Assembly (NCBI GenBank): GCA_030248195.1
Contig: JASAND010030573.1
Location: 1 to 64,000, forward strand
Direction of reading: 5' to 3'
DNA: 64,000 bases
From: Trissonchulus latispiculum
Lineage: Eukaryota > Nematoda > Enoplea > Enoplida > Ironidae
Below the pieces are notes generated by a model that did no database searches, was not told the DNA's origin, and worked only from the letters and a program-made list of their open reading frames with translations. Of the stretch, positions 21,177 through 31,270 are shown piece after piece (the stretch's first letter is position 1; every line of letters starts with the position of its first letter). The translations under genes were made by a program, and so were the position numbers.

Positions 21177-22461
21177 CGACAGTATCTCTTGGGAACAATC
21201 TACCCTTTCCCAAGAGCAAAAAGTGCTATTATTAAACTTTTTGTTTAATAATCGCAGCCTTTTTGCTGGATCTAATCAGGAATTATCTCAAACTGACACC
21301 ACCCAACATACTATAAATACAGGTGACTCTAAGCCTATAAAGCTTCCAATGCGAAGAACACCTTTCGCACAAAAGGAAATTATTAGGTCTAATGTGCAGG
21401 AAATGCTAAGTGATGGGATTGTCGAACCCTCTCAAAGTCCTTGGGCATTTCCTGTAGTTTTGGTGAAGAAAAAAGACGGTACACTTCGGTTTTGTGTTGA
21501 CTATCGAAAATTGAATGAAGTTACCGTAAAAGATACTTTTCCACTACCAAGAATTGATGATATCTTGGACCATTTAAGCAACAAGAGGTATTTTACCAGT
21601 CTAGATTTGCGGTCTGGCTATTGGCAAATACCTATTGCAGAAAACGATAGACCTAAAACTGCTTTCCTTACTCCGGACGGGTTATATCAGTTTAAGGCTA
21701 TGCCTTTTGGTTTATGCAATGCCCCCTCTACTTTCCAAAGGCTAATGAATATAGCACTTGCTGGCATTCAATGGAAAAACTGCTTCGTCTATCTAGACGA
21801 TATTCTTGTCGTTTCCGATACCTTTGAGCAACATCTTCAGGATTTGCAGGATGTGTTTGATAGGTTGAGGCATCATAACCTCAAGTTGAAGCTATCCAAA
21901 TGTTCTTTTGCTAAAGCCAGTGTGGAATATTTGGGCCACATTATCACTCCTGATGGCGTTAAGCCAAATCCAAAGCTAGTGGAATCCGTAAGAGAGTGTC
22001 CAGCTCCCCAAACGGTGAAACAGCTGCAGCACTTCTTGGGAATGTGTGGATATTACCGCAGATTCGTAAAGGATTTCGCAACAATAGCTTCTCCACTTAC
22101 TAGCCTTCTACGAAAAGGAACTCAGTTTTCCTGGAATAAAGATCGTCAGCAATCGTTCGTCGTCTTGAAAGATAAGCTTTGTAATGCCCCAGTATTAGCT
22201 TATCCAATATTTTCTCTACCCTTTGTTGTTCATACTGACGCTAGTGCAACTGGCATTGGTGCAGTACTGTCGCAACTGAAGGAAGGGAAAGAGCACCCGA
22301 TAGCTTATTATAGTCGATCGCTAACATTAACCGAACGCAAGTATTCGACGACAGAAAGGGAAGCCTTAGGGATTATTTGCGGAGTGAAGCATTTCCGTCC
22401 TTACCTGTATGGGCATTTTTTACTTTGGTTACGGACCATAAGCCACTCAAGTATATCCTAG
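21160..22461 (+). CDS. pol: reverse transcriptase and start of RNase H (pol part 1)
   Basis: About 430 codons with the standard gypsy RT blocks: LRFCVDYRKLN, FTSLDLRSGYWQIP, MPFGLCNAPSTFQ, the catalytic YLDD at 21790-21801, and FLGMCGYYRRF. The RNase H domain begins with HTDAS (first catalytic Asp at 22237) and TEREAL. The frame then fails: after GHF at about 22419 this frame runs into unrelated residues and stops at 22461, while homology resumes in the -1 frame. No initiation codon is present, so it must be made by frameshifting from the upstream ORF. Only the RNase H break argues against a functional enzyme. Confidence 0.93.
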   Translation: MISLFDDSISWEQSTLSQEQKVLLLNFLFNNRSLFAGSNQELSQTDTTQHTINTGDSKPIKLPMRRTPFAQKEIIRSNVQEMLSDGIVEPSQSPWAFPVVLVKKKDGTLRFCVDYRKLNEVTVKDTFPLPRIDDILDHLSNKRYFTSLDLRSGYWQIPIAENDRPKTAFLTPDGLYQFKAMPFGLCNAPSTFQRLMNIALAGIQWKNCFVYLDDILVVSDTFEQHLQDLQDVFDRLRHHNLKLKLSKCSFAKASVEYLGHIITPDGVKPNPKLVESVRECPAPQTVKQLQHFLGMCGYYRRFVKDFATIASPLTSLLRKGTQFSWNKDRQQSFVVLKDKLCNAPVLAYPIFSLPFVVHTDASATGIGAVLSQLKEGKEHPIAYYSRSLTLTERKYSTTEREALGIICGVKHFRPYLYGHFLLWLRTISHSSIS

Positions 22462-23972
22462 ATGGACGGTTCACTACCAGCAAGGCAGCACGCTGGTACA
22501 TGAGCTTGCAGGAATACTGTTTCCAGATAGAATACAGGAAAGGTTCCTCTCATACGAATGCTGACTTCTTGTCCCGACTTCATGATCCGACACGAGATCA
22601 AGCGGTACAAACAGATATCTGTACTGTGGATGGAGTCAAGGATTCCCAGCGCTTGGATTTTAGGAACCGCCAACTAAAATCTAGCTGGTGCAAGATTATC
22701 GCATTCTTGGAAGATGGTAGCCCGGAAGGACTCGAAGATAACCTTTTAAGGGAAGCAAACAATTATGCCATGGAGGATGGTATTTTATGTCGAGTAGATC
22801 CATTTTCAGATAAACGCAGAGTAGTAGTTCCCGATGACCTAGTTGTGGAAGTCTTGTATGCTCTTCATGATCTTCCTCACGCAGGTCATCTAGGATTTGA
22901 TAAGACCTACCATAGAGCAAAATTGTGCTTTTATTGGCCAAATATGAGGCAACGAGTTTGGCAGTATTGTCGAACGTGTAGCCTGTGCCAGAAAGGGAAA
23001 GATCCTGTTTTTCACGGAAGGGCACCGCTGAAACCTGTTGGTGTCAGCGAACCGTTTGACCAAGTTGTCGTTGACTTAATGGGTCCTTTTCCTTCAACTA
23101 TGCGTGGCAATAAATACGTAGTCGTTTTCAGTGATAGCCTCACAAAGTATGTAGAAGCATTCCCTTTGCCAGATTCCACCGCGAAGACAGTTGCTAAAGT
23201 CATGGTCGATAATATCATTTATCGACATGGGGCTCCCTCTGTTATCAGAAGTGATAGGGGGACCAACTTAGAATCTGAGCTTGTAAAATCAGTGCTCAGA
23301 TTATGTGGTACTGATAAAACATCGTCAACATCTTACCATCCTGAAAGTCAGGGTTTAGTAGAACGCTGGAATAAGACGTTCGAACGGATGGTTAAGATGT
23401 ATGTCGATGAGTCTCACACGGATTGGGATGAATATGTGCCCGCGGTAGTGTTCGCCTATAACACATCTAAGCATGCGAGTACTAAAGAAACTCCCTTTTG
23501 TTTAACTTATGGGAGAGAGGCGAGGCTGCCTATTAACTTAGGACTACAGCCACCTAGAGAAAAATTCATTGATACGTCCGATTATAAACAAATGGTTATG
23601 TATCGAGCTTATAAAGCTAGGCAGGCCGCCTACGGGGCAATTGCTAAGGCGCAAATAGCCCAAAAAGCTCAATACGATAAGAGGGTTCACGTGCCTTGCG
23701 ATTATGCTGTTGGTCAGATGGTTCTACTCCATACGCCTTCTGTAGAAGGGGGAAAATGCAAAAAATTTACCTTTGCCTGGCAAGGTCCTTTTGAAATCAC
23801 GAGTCTTGATTTGCCTAATCTGACTGTGCAAGCTAGTAAAGGCACTATGACTGTACACTTTAACCGAGTGAAACCTTTTTACAGTCAAGAAGATTTATAC
23901 TTGAACGGATCGAACCCAAGACCTAGCTTACCACGTAAGGCAAAGGATCGTAGTAGAAAAATCTTCCTATAA
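22377..23972 (+). CDS. pol: end of RNase H and integrase (pol part 2)
   Basis: Homology starts at about 22423 with TDHKPLKY of RNase H. Integrase follows: an HHCC zinc module (HAGHLGFDKTYH, then CRTCSLC) at about 22870-23000; the catalytic core with Asp at 23073 (VVDLMG), Asp at 23253 (SDRGTN) and Glu at 23361 (GLVERW), a D,D-35-E spacing; and a C-terminal GPY/F module (WQGPFEI, then VHFNRVKPF) at about 23775-23880. There is no chromodomain. The basic tail ends at a TAA at 23970. Upstream codons in this frame before 22423 are not homologous. Confidence 0.93.
   Translation: MRSEAFPSLPVWAFFTLVTDHKPLKYILDGRFTTSKAARWYMSLQEYCFQIEYRKGSSHTNADFLSRLHDPTRDQAVQTDICTVDGVKDSQRLDFRNRQLKSSWCKIIAFLEDGSPEGLEDNLLREANNYAMEDGILCRVDPFSDKRRVVVPDDLVVEVLYALHDLPHAGHLGFDKTYHRAKLCFYWPNMRQRVWQYCRTCSLCQKGKDPVFHGRAPLKPVGVSEPFDQVVVDLMGPFPSTMRGNKYVVVFSDSLTKYVEAFPLPDSTAKTVAKVMVDNIIYRHGAPSVIRSDRGTNLESELVKSVLRLCGTDKTSSTSYHPESQGLVERWNKTFERMVKMYVDESHTDWDEYVPAVVFAYNTSKHASTKETPFCLTYGREARLPINLGLQPPREKFIDTSDYKQMVMYRAYKARQAAYGAIAKAQIAQKAQYDKRVHVPCDYAVGQMVLLHTPSVEGGKCKKFTFAWQGPFEITSLDLPNLTVQASKGTMTVHFNRVKPFYSQEDLYLNGSNPRPSLPRKAKDRSRKIFL
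22416..22422 (+). promoter_or_regulatory. T TTT TTA heptamer at the RNase H frame break
   Basis: The seven bases are in the exact phase (X XXY YYZ relative to the upstream pol frame) of a -1 ribosomal slip site. A -1 shift here moves from the RT frame to the integrase frame. A one-base loss in a T run (real or from sequencing) gives the same picture. No convincing downstream stem was found by eye. Confidence 0.4.
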
Positions 23973-23975
23973 TAG

Positions 23976-23990
23976 CTTTGCTTGTTTCAG
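23976..23990 (+). promoter_or_regulatory. splice-acceptor-like sequence at the third ORF
   Basis: CTTTGCTTGTTTCAG, a pyrimidine tract ending in AG, lies directly before the ATG at 23991 and just after the pol stop. It would let the third ORF be translated from a spliced RNA joined to a leader donor near 16833. Confidence 0.5.
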
Positions 23991-25199
23991 ATGTCTACCT
24001 TGGTGGGATCCACTCATCCGCTCCATCGCTTCTATCGAAGGCAGTTCACTTTGGAGGGACGCCAATTCACTTCCCTGGATCAGGCCTTCTGGTATTCATG
24101 CCTTCGGCAGCATGGTGCTTTTGATTGGGCCGCTGAGTTGTTGTCCAAGTGTGCCCATGCTGAGCCTGGTACGCTTTCCTCTTGGGTTGCTGATCGTCCA
24201 TTCGAACCATCTTTTGGCTGGTACACCATTGCCCCGGATGTCTACAAATCCCTACTTACCTATCTGTTGATGAACTCCGAAGACGCCCGCCATGCCCTCA
24301 TGAGTGTGCCTGGTCCACAGCCCGACTTCATTGGGATTGGCAAATTTGATTTCTTGTGGGGGTCTGGTCTTAGTGCAGCTAAGGCTAACCTTCCTGAGAA
24401 TTCAGTCCAATATGGCCAGAATCTGTATGGCGCTGTTCTTAACGAGATTTGGATGCAATATTCCGAAGGTAATTTGTATACTCCGTTCCCTTCGTCGGCC
24501 CTTTTCGATCAGCTTATCATGCCCATTGGCTTACCTTTGGGATCTGTTTTGGTCCTCGCCGATAGTCAGGGGAAATTCCTGAAAAAAATTGGAGCGGGAG
24601 CAGTGGTTTCGGTCAGTGGTGGATGTCCAACGTCCATCCTGAGTAAAGCTGCCCAGTTAGGGAAACGCATTCCGCTCTATCGTTACGTCGTTTTCCTTTG
24701 TGGTGTGAACGTCGCAAAGTTGGCAAACAAAGTCTGGCAGGATGAATGGATTCGTCTGCGGAAAGCCATCCAGGAAAATCCTTCTCAGATTTTCATCATC
24801 TGCTTACCTTGTCACACCAGGAAGGTCCGCAAGGTTCCTCAGTACAATGCTTTCCTGAAGCGGAAGCTTGCCCGTTTCGATGACCGCCGTGTAATAATCA
24901 TTGATCCATCTGATTATGATCCGTTCCGTCCAACCGCCAGTGGTGATATCGACAGAATCTATCTGGAACGCGATCGCTGTGGCTTACATTTGAACCACTC
25001 TGGGATCCATCAGCTATTCGGCTTGTGGAAATCCGTGGTTCCCGCCTTGGTTCCTTTCCCCTATCGTCTGTCCGCTACTGGTTACGCTCAGCAGGTGTCG
25101 GACCACCCTCAGTGGTATCCTCGTATCTATGCTGATAACTTGCTCCCTCCCTATGTCCCACCTGTCGATGATGGTGACATTCTTGACGTGATTCCTTAG
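23991..25199 (+). CDS. NADAR-like domain fused to SGNH-hydrolase-like domain
   Basis: 402 codons in the post-pol (env) position. Residues about 8-160 match the NADAR/YbiA pattern: FYRRQFTLEGRQFTSLDQAF near the start, FLWGSGL near 122, GQNLYGAVLNEIW near 142-154. Known NADAR proteins cleave N-glycosidic bonds, including in riboflavin-pathway intermediates and ADP-ribosylated guanine. Residues about 185-375 have SGNH-hydrolase blocks: LADS (Ser192) for block I, GG at about 205, CGVN (Asn240) for block III, and GLHLNHSGIHQLF (His333) for block V. The usual Asp three before this His is Cys330; Asp328 lies nearby. There is no signal peptide or transmembrane helix, so it is not an envelope protein. 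Family calls are by eye. Confidence 0.8.
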   Translation: MSTLVGSTHPLHRFYRRQFTLEGRQFTSLDQAFWYSCLRQHGAFDWAAELLSKCAHAEPGTLSSWVADRPFEPSFGWYTIAPDVYKSLLTYLLMNSEDARHALMSVPGPQPDFIGIGKFDFLWGSGLSAAKANLPENSVQYGQNLYGAVLNEIWMQYSEGNLYTPFPSSALFDQLIMPIGLPLGSVLVLADSQGKFLKKIGAGAVVSVSGGCPTSILSKAAQLGKRIPLYRYVVFLCGVNVAKLANKVWQDEWIRLRKAIQENPSQIFIICLPCHTRKVRKVPQYNAFLKRKLARFDDRRVIIIDPSDYDPFRPTASGDIDRIYLERDRCGLHLNHSGIHQLFGLWKSVVPALVPFPYRLSATGYAQQVSDHPQWYPRIYADNLLPPYVPPVDDGDILDVIP

Positions 25200-25245
25200 C
25201 TCTTGCGCAGGTTAGAGCTACTCCCAGACTGGAGGACCAGTCTTT

Positions 25246-25259
25246 CCGAAGGGGGGAGG
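25246..25259 (+). promoter_or_regulatory. polypurine tract
   Basis: CCGAAGGGGGGAGG ends directly at the TG of the 3' LTR, the position of the plus-strand primer for reverse transcription. Confidence 0.85.
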
Positions 25260-25423
25260 TGTGAGCACGTGACTATCTCGCTGTTGTTACTTTCCAGTTG
25301 TTACTGTTTGACAATTATGCAAATTAGTTAGTTGGTATTGTCTGCTTCTGTTTGACAGTTAGTCTCTGTCTTCTGTTGCGAGTAAACCGGTCTTGTTTTG
25401 AGTGTGTCTAGCCGTGCACTTAC
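25260..25423 (+). repeat. 3' LTR
   Basis: Partner of 16255-16418 with two substitutions. It carries the same CACGTG (25266-25271) and ATGCAAAT (25317-25324) motifs. It is followed by TTTTATTT, giving the candidate TTTA target duplication. Confidence 0.95.
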
Positions 25424-26785
25424 TTTTATTTAAGTACAAAGAAGAAAAAGCAAAACTCAATTTACAAGGCACAAAATACAAAACTTTACAATTTGAAAAT
25501 TTACAGGCACCAGACACATAATAAATCAAAATACTAAAAACGGCACACAAATCTTTTCCAGGAAGAAAAACAATCAAAATACTGGCTCACTGAGCCGTAA
25601 ATAGTAAACAGAAATCGCCGCCCCATGCGACACCTTCCCCAAGAATAGACCACCTAACTGAACTCAAAATTTTGACGGCGCTCCTTTTATACTGTGCAAT
25701 TTAGCTAGCTAAGCCAAATACTATACCCTACACTTTGAATTTAGTATTTGCTCGAATATTCTCTAATTTGAATAGAATCAACTAGAATAATAGAAATATT
25801 TCCACACCCCCACCAAAGATTTGAAACTAAATATGTGTAGCTACGGATCAAATCTCCTCGTAAAGTTAAGAACCCCAAGAAAACCCAAAAACCCCCATCA
25901 AAAAATGAAACTAAACATAGTCATATATCAAATCTCTACAAAACATTAAGAACCCCCTTAACTCCAAGAACCCCCATGAAAATAAAAGCCCTAAGAAAAA
26001 CAATTAGTAGATCAAGCCGCATCAAAAGTGAGTTTAATCTTGACATAGGCCCTGAAAGTTAATGTAGCTGTAAGTCATGGATCCAGCGCAAAGCACTTAG
26101 GTTTATGTTTCCAAAGAAAAAATAGATATGCATTTCTTGCTTTGCTCATTTCTTGGAAGATTAATAGCAAGATATACCGTATTAATAGCAAGAGTCCATG
26201 ATAGGAAGAGTGGAACACTCAGCTCTTCGTAATAGACTAAGCTTGCGAGATGCTCGACTCATTAAGGTCGAAATTTCATTAATATCAAAATCTTAACGTT
26301 GTTAAGCATGTGTTTATATGCCTGAACTAAACCAAATCTGATTGGCTAATCGATTACCTAATCCATTATTCAAAATTACATGTATAAGCGTACAACCTCC
26401 ATGATCTCGGAGGGGGTACCGTTTATCGCTGTTAACCGTGTGTTTACTTGCAAATGAACTAAAATATATCAGATTTGACGTAGCTGGTACGGTAGCTGTC
26501 GTTACAATATCAAGGTTGCTGTTGTAAATCATGGCACTTACCAAAAGGAATCAAATCAAAATTAATTTAAATCAAATCCAAACTTGATAAAAGCACTTTA
26601 ACAATATTAATAGAGCTCAAACAATTTTGAAAATATCGAATGATTTTTGACAGTTAGGCAGTTGCTGCACAGCTATGATTATACTCATTCGAAAGATCTT
26701 GTTGAGCTCTACATTTTTTTGAAGCACCTTTCAAACTATTCGATATCGTGAGATATGGTCGATTTTCTTATTTTGGCGTTGAAAA
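25424..26785. other. non-coding flank
   Basis: No gene supported. AACCCCC-type degenerate repeats at about 25865-25990. Confidence 0.35.
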
Positions 26786-27460
26786 CTTGTCATTTTTGCA
26801 GAAATCAAATAATCCACCATTTCTTGAGCTACGCAATCCGTAACATTAAACTACGGGTGTCAATTTGAAGGTCTCGGCGAGGCCGATTATCCGTGACATT
26901 ATAGTCTTCTAACAGCTATCCCGTTTGCTGCTATCATAGAAAATGTAGTTTTTGCAAAAACATGACCAAATTTTTTCCAGCGATTGTGGAGCATTTACCA
27001 TGCAAGCTAGAGGGTTGCCACGTACTAGACGTGTTTTGCACAAAAATACCCGGGGACCCTTTTTTAGTTGTCCCGATTGCTGCTTTCTAACTTAAGTGGT
27101 TGTTTGCCAAAGTTGAGAAAAGTAGGCAAAATCCAGGTTGCGCATACATTTTAGTTAATTTCTTTATAACGAAGAGCGGTTTCATAATAATTAAAAAGGG
27201 TCCCCTGCTACTTGATAGTGGAATCGAATGATGTGGCCGACGCCTCACCAAAAAATTTATTTTAGTCTGCAAAAAATTTGGAAAATTGAACTACTTCGAA
27301 AGTGCAGTAAAATAATTTCCAAGAACTAAACGTAGTTTCGTTGTATTCATTAGAAAGAGCAAATGTTAAGCTGCATTTTGATAAAAAAATGGCTTTTTAA
27401 CTCCAAGTAATGTTTGAGTAATAATGGTTAAAAGTTGATGCCTGAAAAAAGTATTTACCA
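26786..27460. repeat. old repeat, copy without insertions
   Basis: Aligns with 12290-13730 but lacks both miniature elements found there, so it marks their insertion points (about 27190 and about 27295). Confidence 0.6.
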
Positions 27461-27484
27461 CCTTAAGAGAGATTAAGGTGAATT

Positions 27485-27625
27485 GAACAAACTGAATAAA
27501 AATTGAACAAGAATTCAACAAAAATTCAACAAAAATTCAACAAAAATTTAACAAAAATTTGATAAAAAATTGTACAAAAATTAAACAAAAATTGAACAAA
27601 AATGTACAGAAAATGAACAAAGATT
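27485..27625. repeat. degenerate AAAATTCAAC tandem repeat
   Basis: A run of about 10-11-bp units of the form CAAAAATTCAA / AAAATTGAACA. No coding content. Confidence 0.75.
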
Positions 27626-27629
27626 TGGG

Positions 27630-28490
27630 CAAGTTGTACCCAAATTTTCCAGAATGAGCAAGATTGAGCATCCTTAGGCTAGACGAGCTTATAGCCCACA
27701 GTGCAAGAAATGCCCACAGGAATTCCCGTCGAGTGGTTTAAAGTGTAAGGCATAGGAAATGGGAGTTAAGGTTAACATGCTTACAATGAGGGATAAAAAG
27801 AGTGGGAAAAGCTAAGGTAGACGGGTGGGTTTCAGAAAAGAAATTAGTCCTACAGTACCATCAGTGCCCTTCCACGGGCATGGCTTCCAGTTGGATAGGA
27901 ACCAGGATACAGATTATAGAACTAAAAGAAGGGAATTACTAAAAGCGTATCTCAGGCTATCAGGGATGATGGTTTCAATTTGTTTGAATAGTGGGAGTTC
28001 GTCAAAGACCTAAGAGACTCCAAGGATATGCAAGAGTTTATGGAGGCACATTTCAACCTTCCTAAGATTAAATCAATTGTTACATTCACTGAGATGGTCA
28101 GTTTAGTTCAAGCAAATCGGCTTTTTGGACTAGTTGCAGTAGATATTGAGGTCCGAAAGATAAAAGGGAATACGTTTCTGAAAAGACACTGGCTACATAG
28201 GGGGTACTGAGGGTACAGAGGTACTAGATGTGACGGTCTTATAAGGATTACAGGAGTAGGAGGTAAATCTCCATCCAATGATTGCGGCTCGAAACCCTGA
28301 CACTGTACTACTCAGCTTCAGCGAGAGCTGAAACCTTTTTTAGATTTAGCGAGAGTTGAAGTTAGGTTTGATGCTAGATGTGTGTTGCCGAGGCTAGAGA
28401 AAGTATCAGACCAGTTATTGTGCGAGTCAGAGAGCTAAAATCTGATACAATTATTGCAACTTCAAAAAAGATGGCCTAAACTGCATAGAG
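27630..28490. other. upstream of LINE; no intact gene
   Basis: Short frames only (62 codons at 27825, 60 at 28028). It may be the decayed 5' part of the LINE that follows, but no domain is recognisable. Confidence 0.3.
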
Positions 28491-28493
28491 AGT

Positions 28494-30236
28494 GTGGTTA
28501 ATCATATCATTACTTTCCTTTTCACAAAACAGTACCAAGATTTTGACAAACTCATTGTTCTTGGCGACTTGAATGTTCATAAGCAAGAATGGCTAGGTGG
28601 AGATTGTCAATTGTATCAACAGTCTTCAACGAGCTGTTCGCCGCCAAAGCCACTGTCCCAGACGGTGATCGCGCGTCAACGCCTCCACCTGCTTTACCGG
28701 TAATTATGCCATCGTTTCGATTCCATCCTAAGATTGTCCGTAAACTGCTGAAAGCAGTTGACACCTTTAAGGATCCCGGCTTGGACGGTGTCAGTGGCTT
28801 CATCTTAAGGGAATGTGCGGATATACTGTGCTATCCGCTCTCCAGACTATTCCATTCCTGTCTCCAACACGGTCTTTCCTACATTATGGAAAACAGCCAA
28901 AACTGTGCCAGTGTTTAAGAAAGGAGACCGAACTGATCCATCCAATTACAGGCTTGTTGCTCTTCTATCACTAGTCTCAAAAATTTTGGAGAAGTATGTC
29001 GCATTTCAAAGCACTTTGATCGGCATCACCTCATCCAGGATTGCCAATTCGGCTTTCGCAAGGGGCACAGTACACTCCACCCGTTGATGATCCTCCATCA
29101 GCTTGCGGCAGACGCTTTGGACCATTCACAGGAAGTAGCAGTAGTTGCCTTGGACATTGCAGGCGCTTTCGACACTGTCGGGCATAAACGTCTGCTGCAA
29201 AAGTGTCGCTATCTTGGACGTTCTTCCTCTGTTCTTGGGCTCCTTCATGACTATCTCACTAACCGCAATCAATTGACCATTGTGAGCGGTGCGAAGTCTG
29301 TGCCGAAACCAGTGACTGCTGGAGTCCCCCAAGGCTCCATCCTTGGTCCTATCCTATTTGCAGGTTATATCAACGATCTGCCGTCAGTAGTGAACTCTCA
29401 GTGCCTACTGTTTGCGGATGACTGTTCCTTGGTTCAGCGCATACCCAAGCCGTCTGCTCGGCCTAGATGCTTCGCAACGATCCAAGGGGATGTTGATTGT
29501 ATTCTGCAGTGGGCTGAAACCAAACAAATGACGTTTGCGCCCCACAAGACGCAGTTAATGACTATCTCTCGCCGGCGGGACAGTGCTGCCCGGGACCGGT
29601 TTCCGTTAATGATGGCCGGGACCAGAATATTTTCAACTAAGGAGTTGAAACTCCTTGGGGTAACGTTTGGCTCCGATGGGTTGGTCAAGAAGCAAATTGA
29701 GGCCAAAGCAGCTACGGCAGGGCGTAACGACTGGGATGCTCCGTCGGCAGTCCCGTTTTTTGTCCGAGGAAGCACGTTACCGTGTGTACGTTGCTACGAT
29801 TATACCTATCATCGAGTATGGGTGTCCGGTATCTGTTAACTTTCCAGAGGGATTGCTGGCATTACTGGACCGTCTCCAACATCGGGCTGCACGGCTGTTT
29901 CCCGGCCTAGTACACAGATTGGATCCCCTAGGCCTCCGTAGCAACGTTTCTGGTCTCTGTCAGCTCTACCGTATAGTCGATGGGACGGCTCCCGCTGCTG
30001 TCTATCGCTCCATCCGTCCCAGCTTTCTAAGCGTGCTACGCACAACTAGAAAGAATGAGGCTCTAAACCTGCGATCCTTGACCATTCCCAAATCCCGAAC
30101 GTCTGCTCACCTCAACTACTACCTCCCCAAGTTTTCCCGGCTCTGGAACCAGCTCCACAATGAAACCACCTTCACCACCACACTGGACGAATTCAAGAGG
30201 AGATGTGCGAAAGAACTGAGGACCATGCTACGATAA
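28494..30236 (+). pseudogene. CR1/jockey-like LINE: endonuclease remnant and reverse transcriptase
   Basis: A short endonuclease remnant (VLGDLNVHKQEWLG, 28558-28600) has the GD.N.H..WLG end motif of AP-type LINE endonucleases. It joins directly to the RT N-terminus, so an internal deletion has occurred. RT blocks follow in at least three frames: DPGLDGVSGF; VPVFKKGD..PSNYRLVALLS; ALDIAGAFDTVGHKRL; AGVPQGSILGPILF; and catalytic FADD at 29411-29422. A C-terminal region with PIIEYGCPV..LDRLQHRAARL ends at 30236. Frameshifts lie near 28915, 29085 and 29700. It cannot encode a working protein. Clade assignment is approximate. Confidence 0.88.
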
Positions 30237-30257
30237 GCCTCCGGCTTTCTAACTAAA

Positions 30258-31035
30258 CAAGTACCTAAACAAGTAACTCTTCAAAACTATCCAAAAAAAT
30301 TATCACATAAAATCAGAAAAATATGTCACATTGTACGGTACTTTGTAAGCAAAACGTATGTATGTAAAATGTTTACGGTATGTAAAACTCACTCAAGCAA
30401 TCTCCGTCCTCTATACTAAACCCCCCACCAACGACTGACTGAATGTTTCTAGAGACTGCCTTGTATACTTGCAAAACTGCTGCTGTAGCTCAGAGAAGCA
30501 ATTAGCTTTATCATTCACGAATTAATTTAGAATAAACACTTTCGAACTATTGCATATTTGATAATTTATGAGAAGGCAACTGCGCTGTTGTACTAAATTT
30601 CAAAAAAACAAAATTTCGCGCTAAAAACTAAATTTCGCTCTCCCGTGCTGTGCTGTTTCGCAACCCGTTTCAGTCATCCAATGGCTAATATCCCACACTA
30701 TGGTTAAACCACTTTTCAATAAATTAGGGAAAATAAACATTTGTTCCATAAAGCTTTGCAAGTAAAGCTTGCTGAAGTTCGCAGAAATAAGCTCAAAAAC
30801 AAGACATAGAAAGAAACTACGAATGTGTAAGAAAATATCTTCTTCTTCTTTCAAAAAAGACACACTATAAAAGTCCTTTAAAAATAAAGCCTGACTTTCG
30901 TGTACAAAACATCAATATCCATAATTCCACAAATACATATTTTACATTTATTTTCGTAAAATTGTAATAAATATTGCTATTAATTATCATTACTATTATT
31001 ATTATTATTATTATTATCACTATTATTATTATCAC

Positions 31036-31099
<64 letters not shown>

Positions 31100-31101
31100 T
31101 T
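30258..31101 (+). repeat. LINE 3' UTR with (ATT)n tail, copy 1
   Basis: Follows the LINE reading frame and ends in a long (ATT)n/(TTATCAC) microsatellite at about 30983-31101. It is nearly identical to 34185-34995. Copy 1 has about 27 extra bases near 30515-30545. Confidence 0.85.
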
Positions 31102-31270
31102 ATTTTAATACTTATGATCTTGAAATTGTTTTGAAAATTGTAAGAATTGGTAATAAAGCGGGTGTGTTCCATTTTGTTTGAGGTTATTAGGAATCTAAAG
31201 TCACACACTCTTCACGAACCTTCAATCCTTTCCTATTTACTTTAGTCAACTCTAAAATTTAAATTCTACA
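31102..31270 (+). repeat. 5'-truncated LTR
   Basis: 169 bases matching the 3' part of the LTR at 33698-34184 with one difference that I can find. It ends TTCTACA, followed by TT and a TGGCGACCGTG primer-binding-site-like sequence at 31274. Its 5' part is missing and the sequence runs straight into the LINE (ATT)n tail. GGTAATAAAGC could be a polyadenylation signal. Confidence 0.85.

Larger units (their letters stand above)
16255..25423 (+). mobile_element. Ty3/gypsy-type LTR retrotransposon with helicase and NADAR-SGNH genes
   Basis: A 9.2-kb element runs LTR, primer site, gag-helicase-protease ORF, RT-RNase H, integrase, NADAR-SGNH ORF, polypurine tract, LTR. The order PR-RT-RNase H-IN and the integrase C-terminal GPY/F module place it in Ty3/gypsy. 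The two LTRs differ at 2 of about 164 positions, so the insertion is recent. The flanks give TTTA (16251-16254 and 25425-25428), a 4-bp duplication if the last LTR base is counted as T. The added helicase, NADAR and SGNH domains are not part of a standard gypsy element. All three additions lie in otherwise intact frames; the only break is in RNase H. Confidence 0.95.

Noticed and set aside
30621..30863. 80-codon minus-strand ORF duplicated at 34524-34766, possible TM2 exon of the channel
   Set aside because: It is part of the duplicated LINE 3' UTR, lacks a GG..GL..G.S pattern, and its conservation reflects recent duplication.
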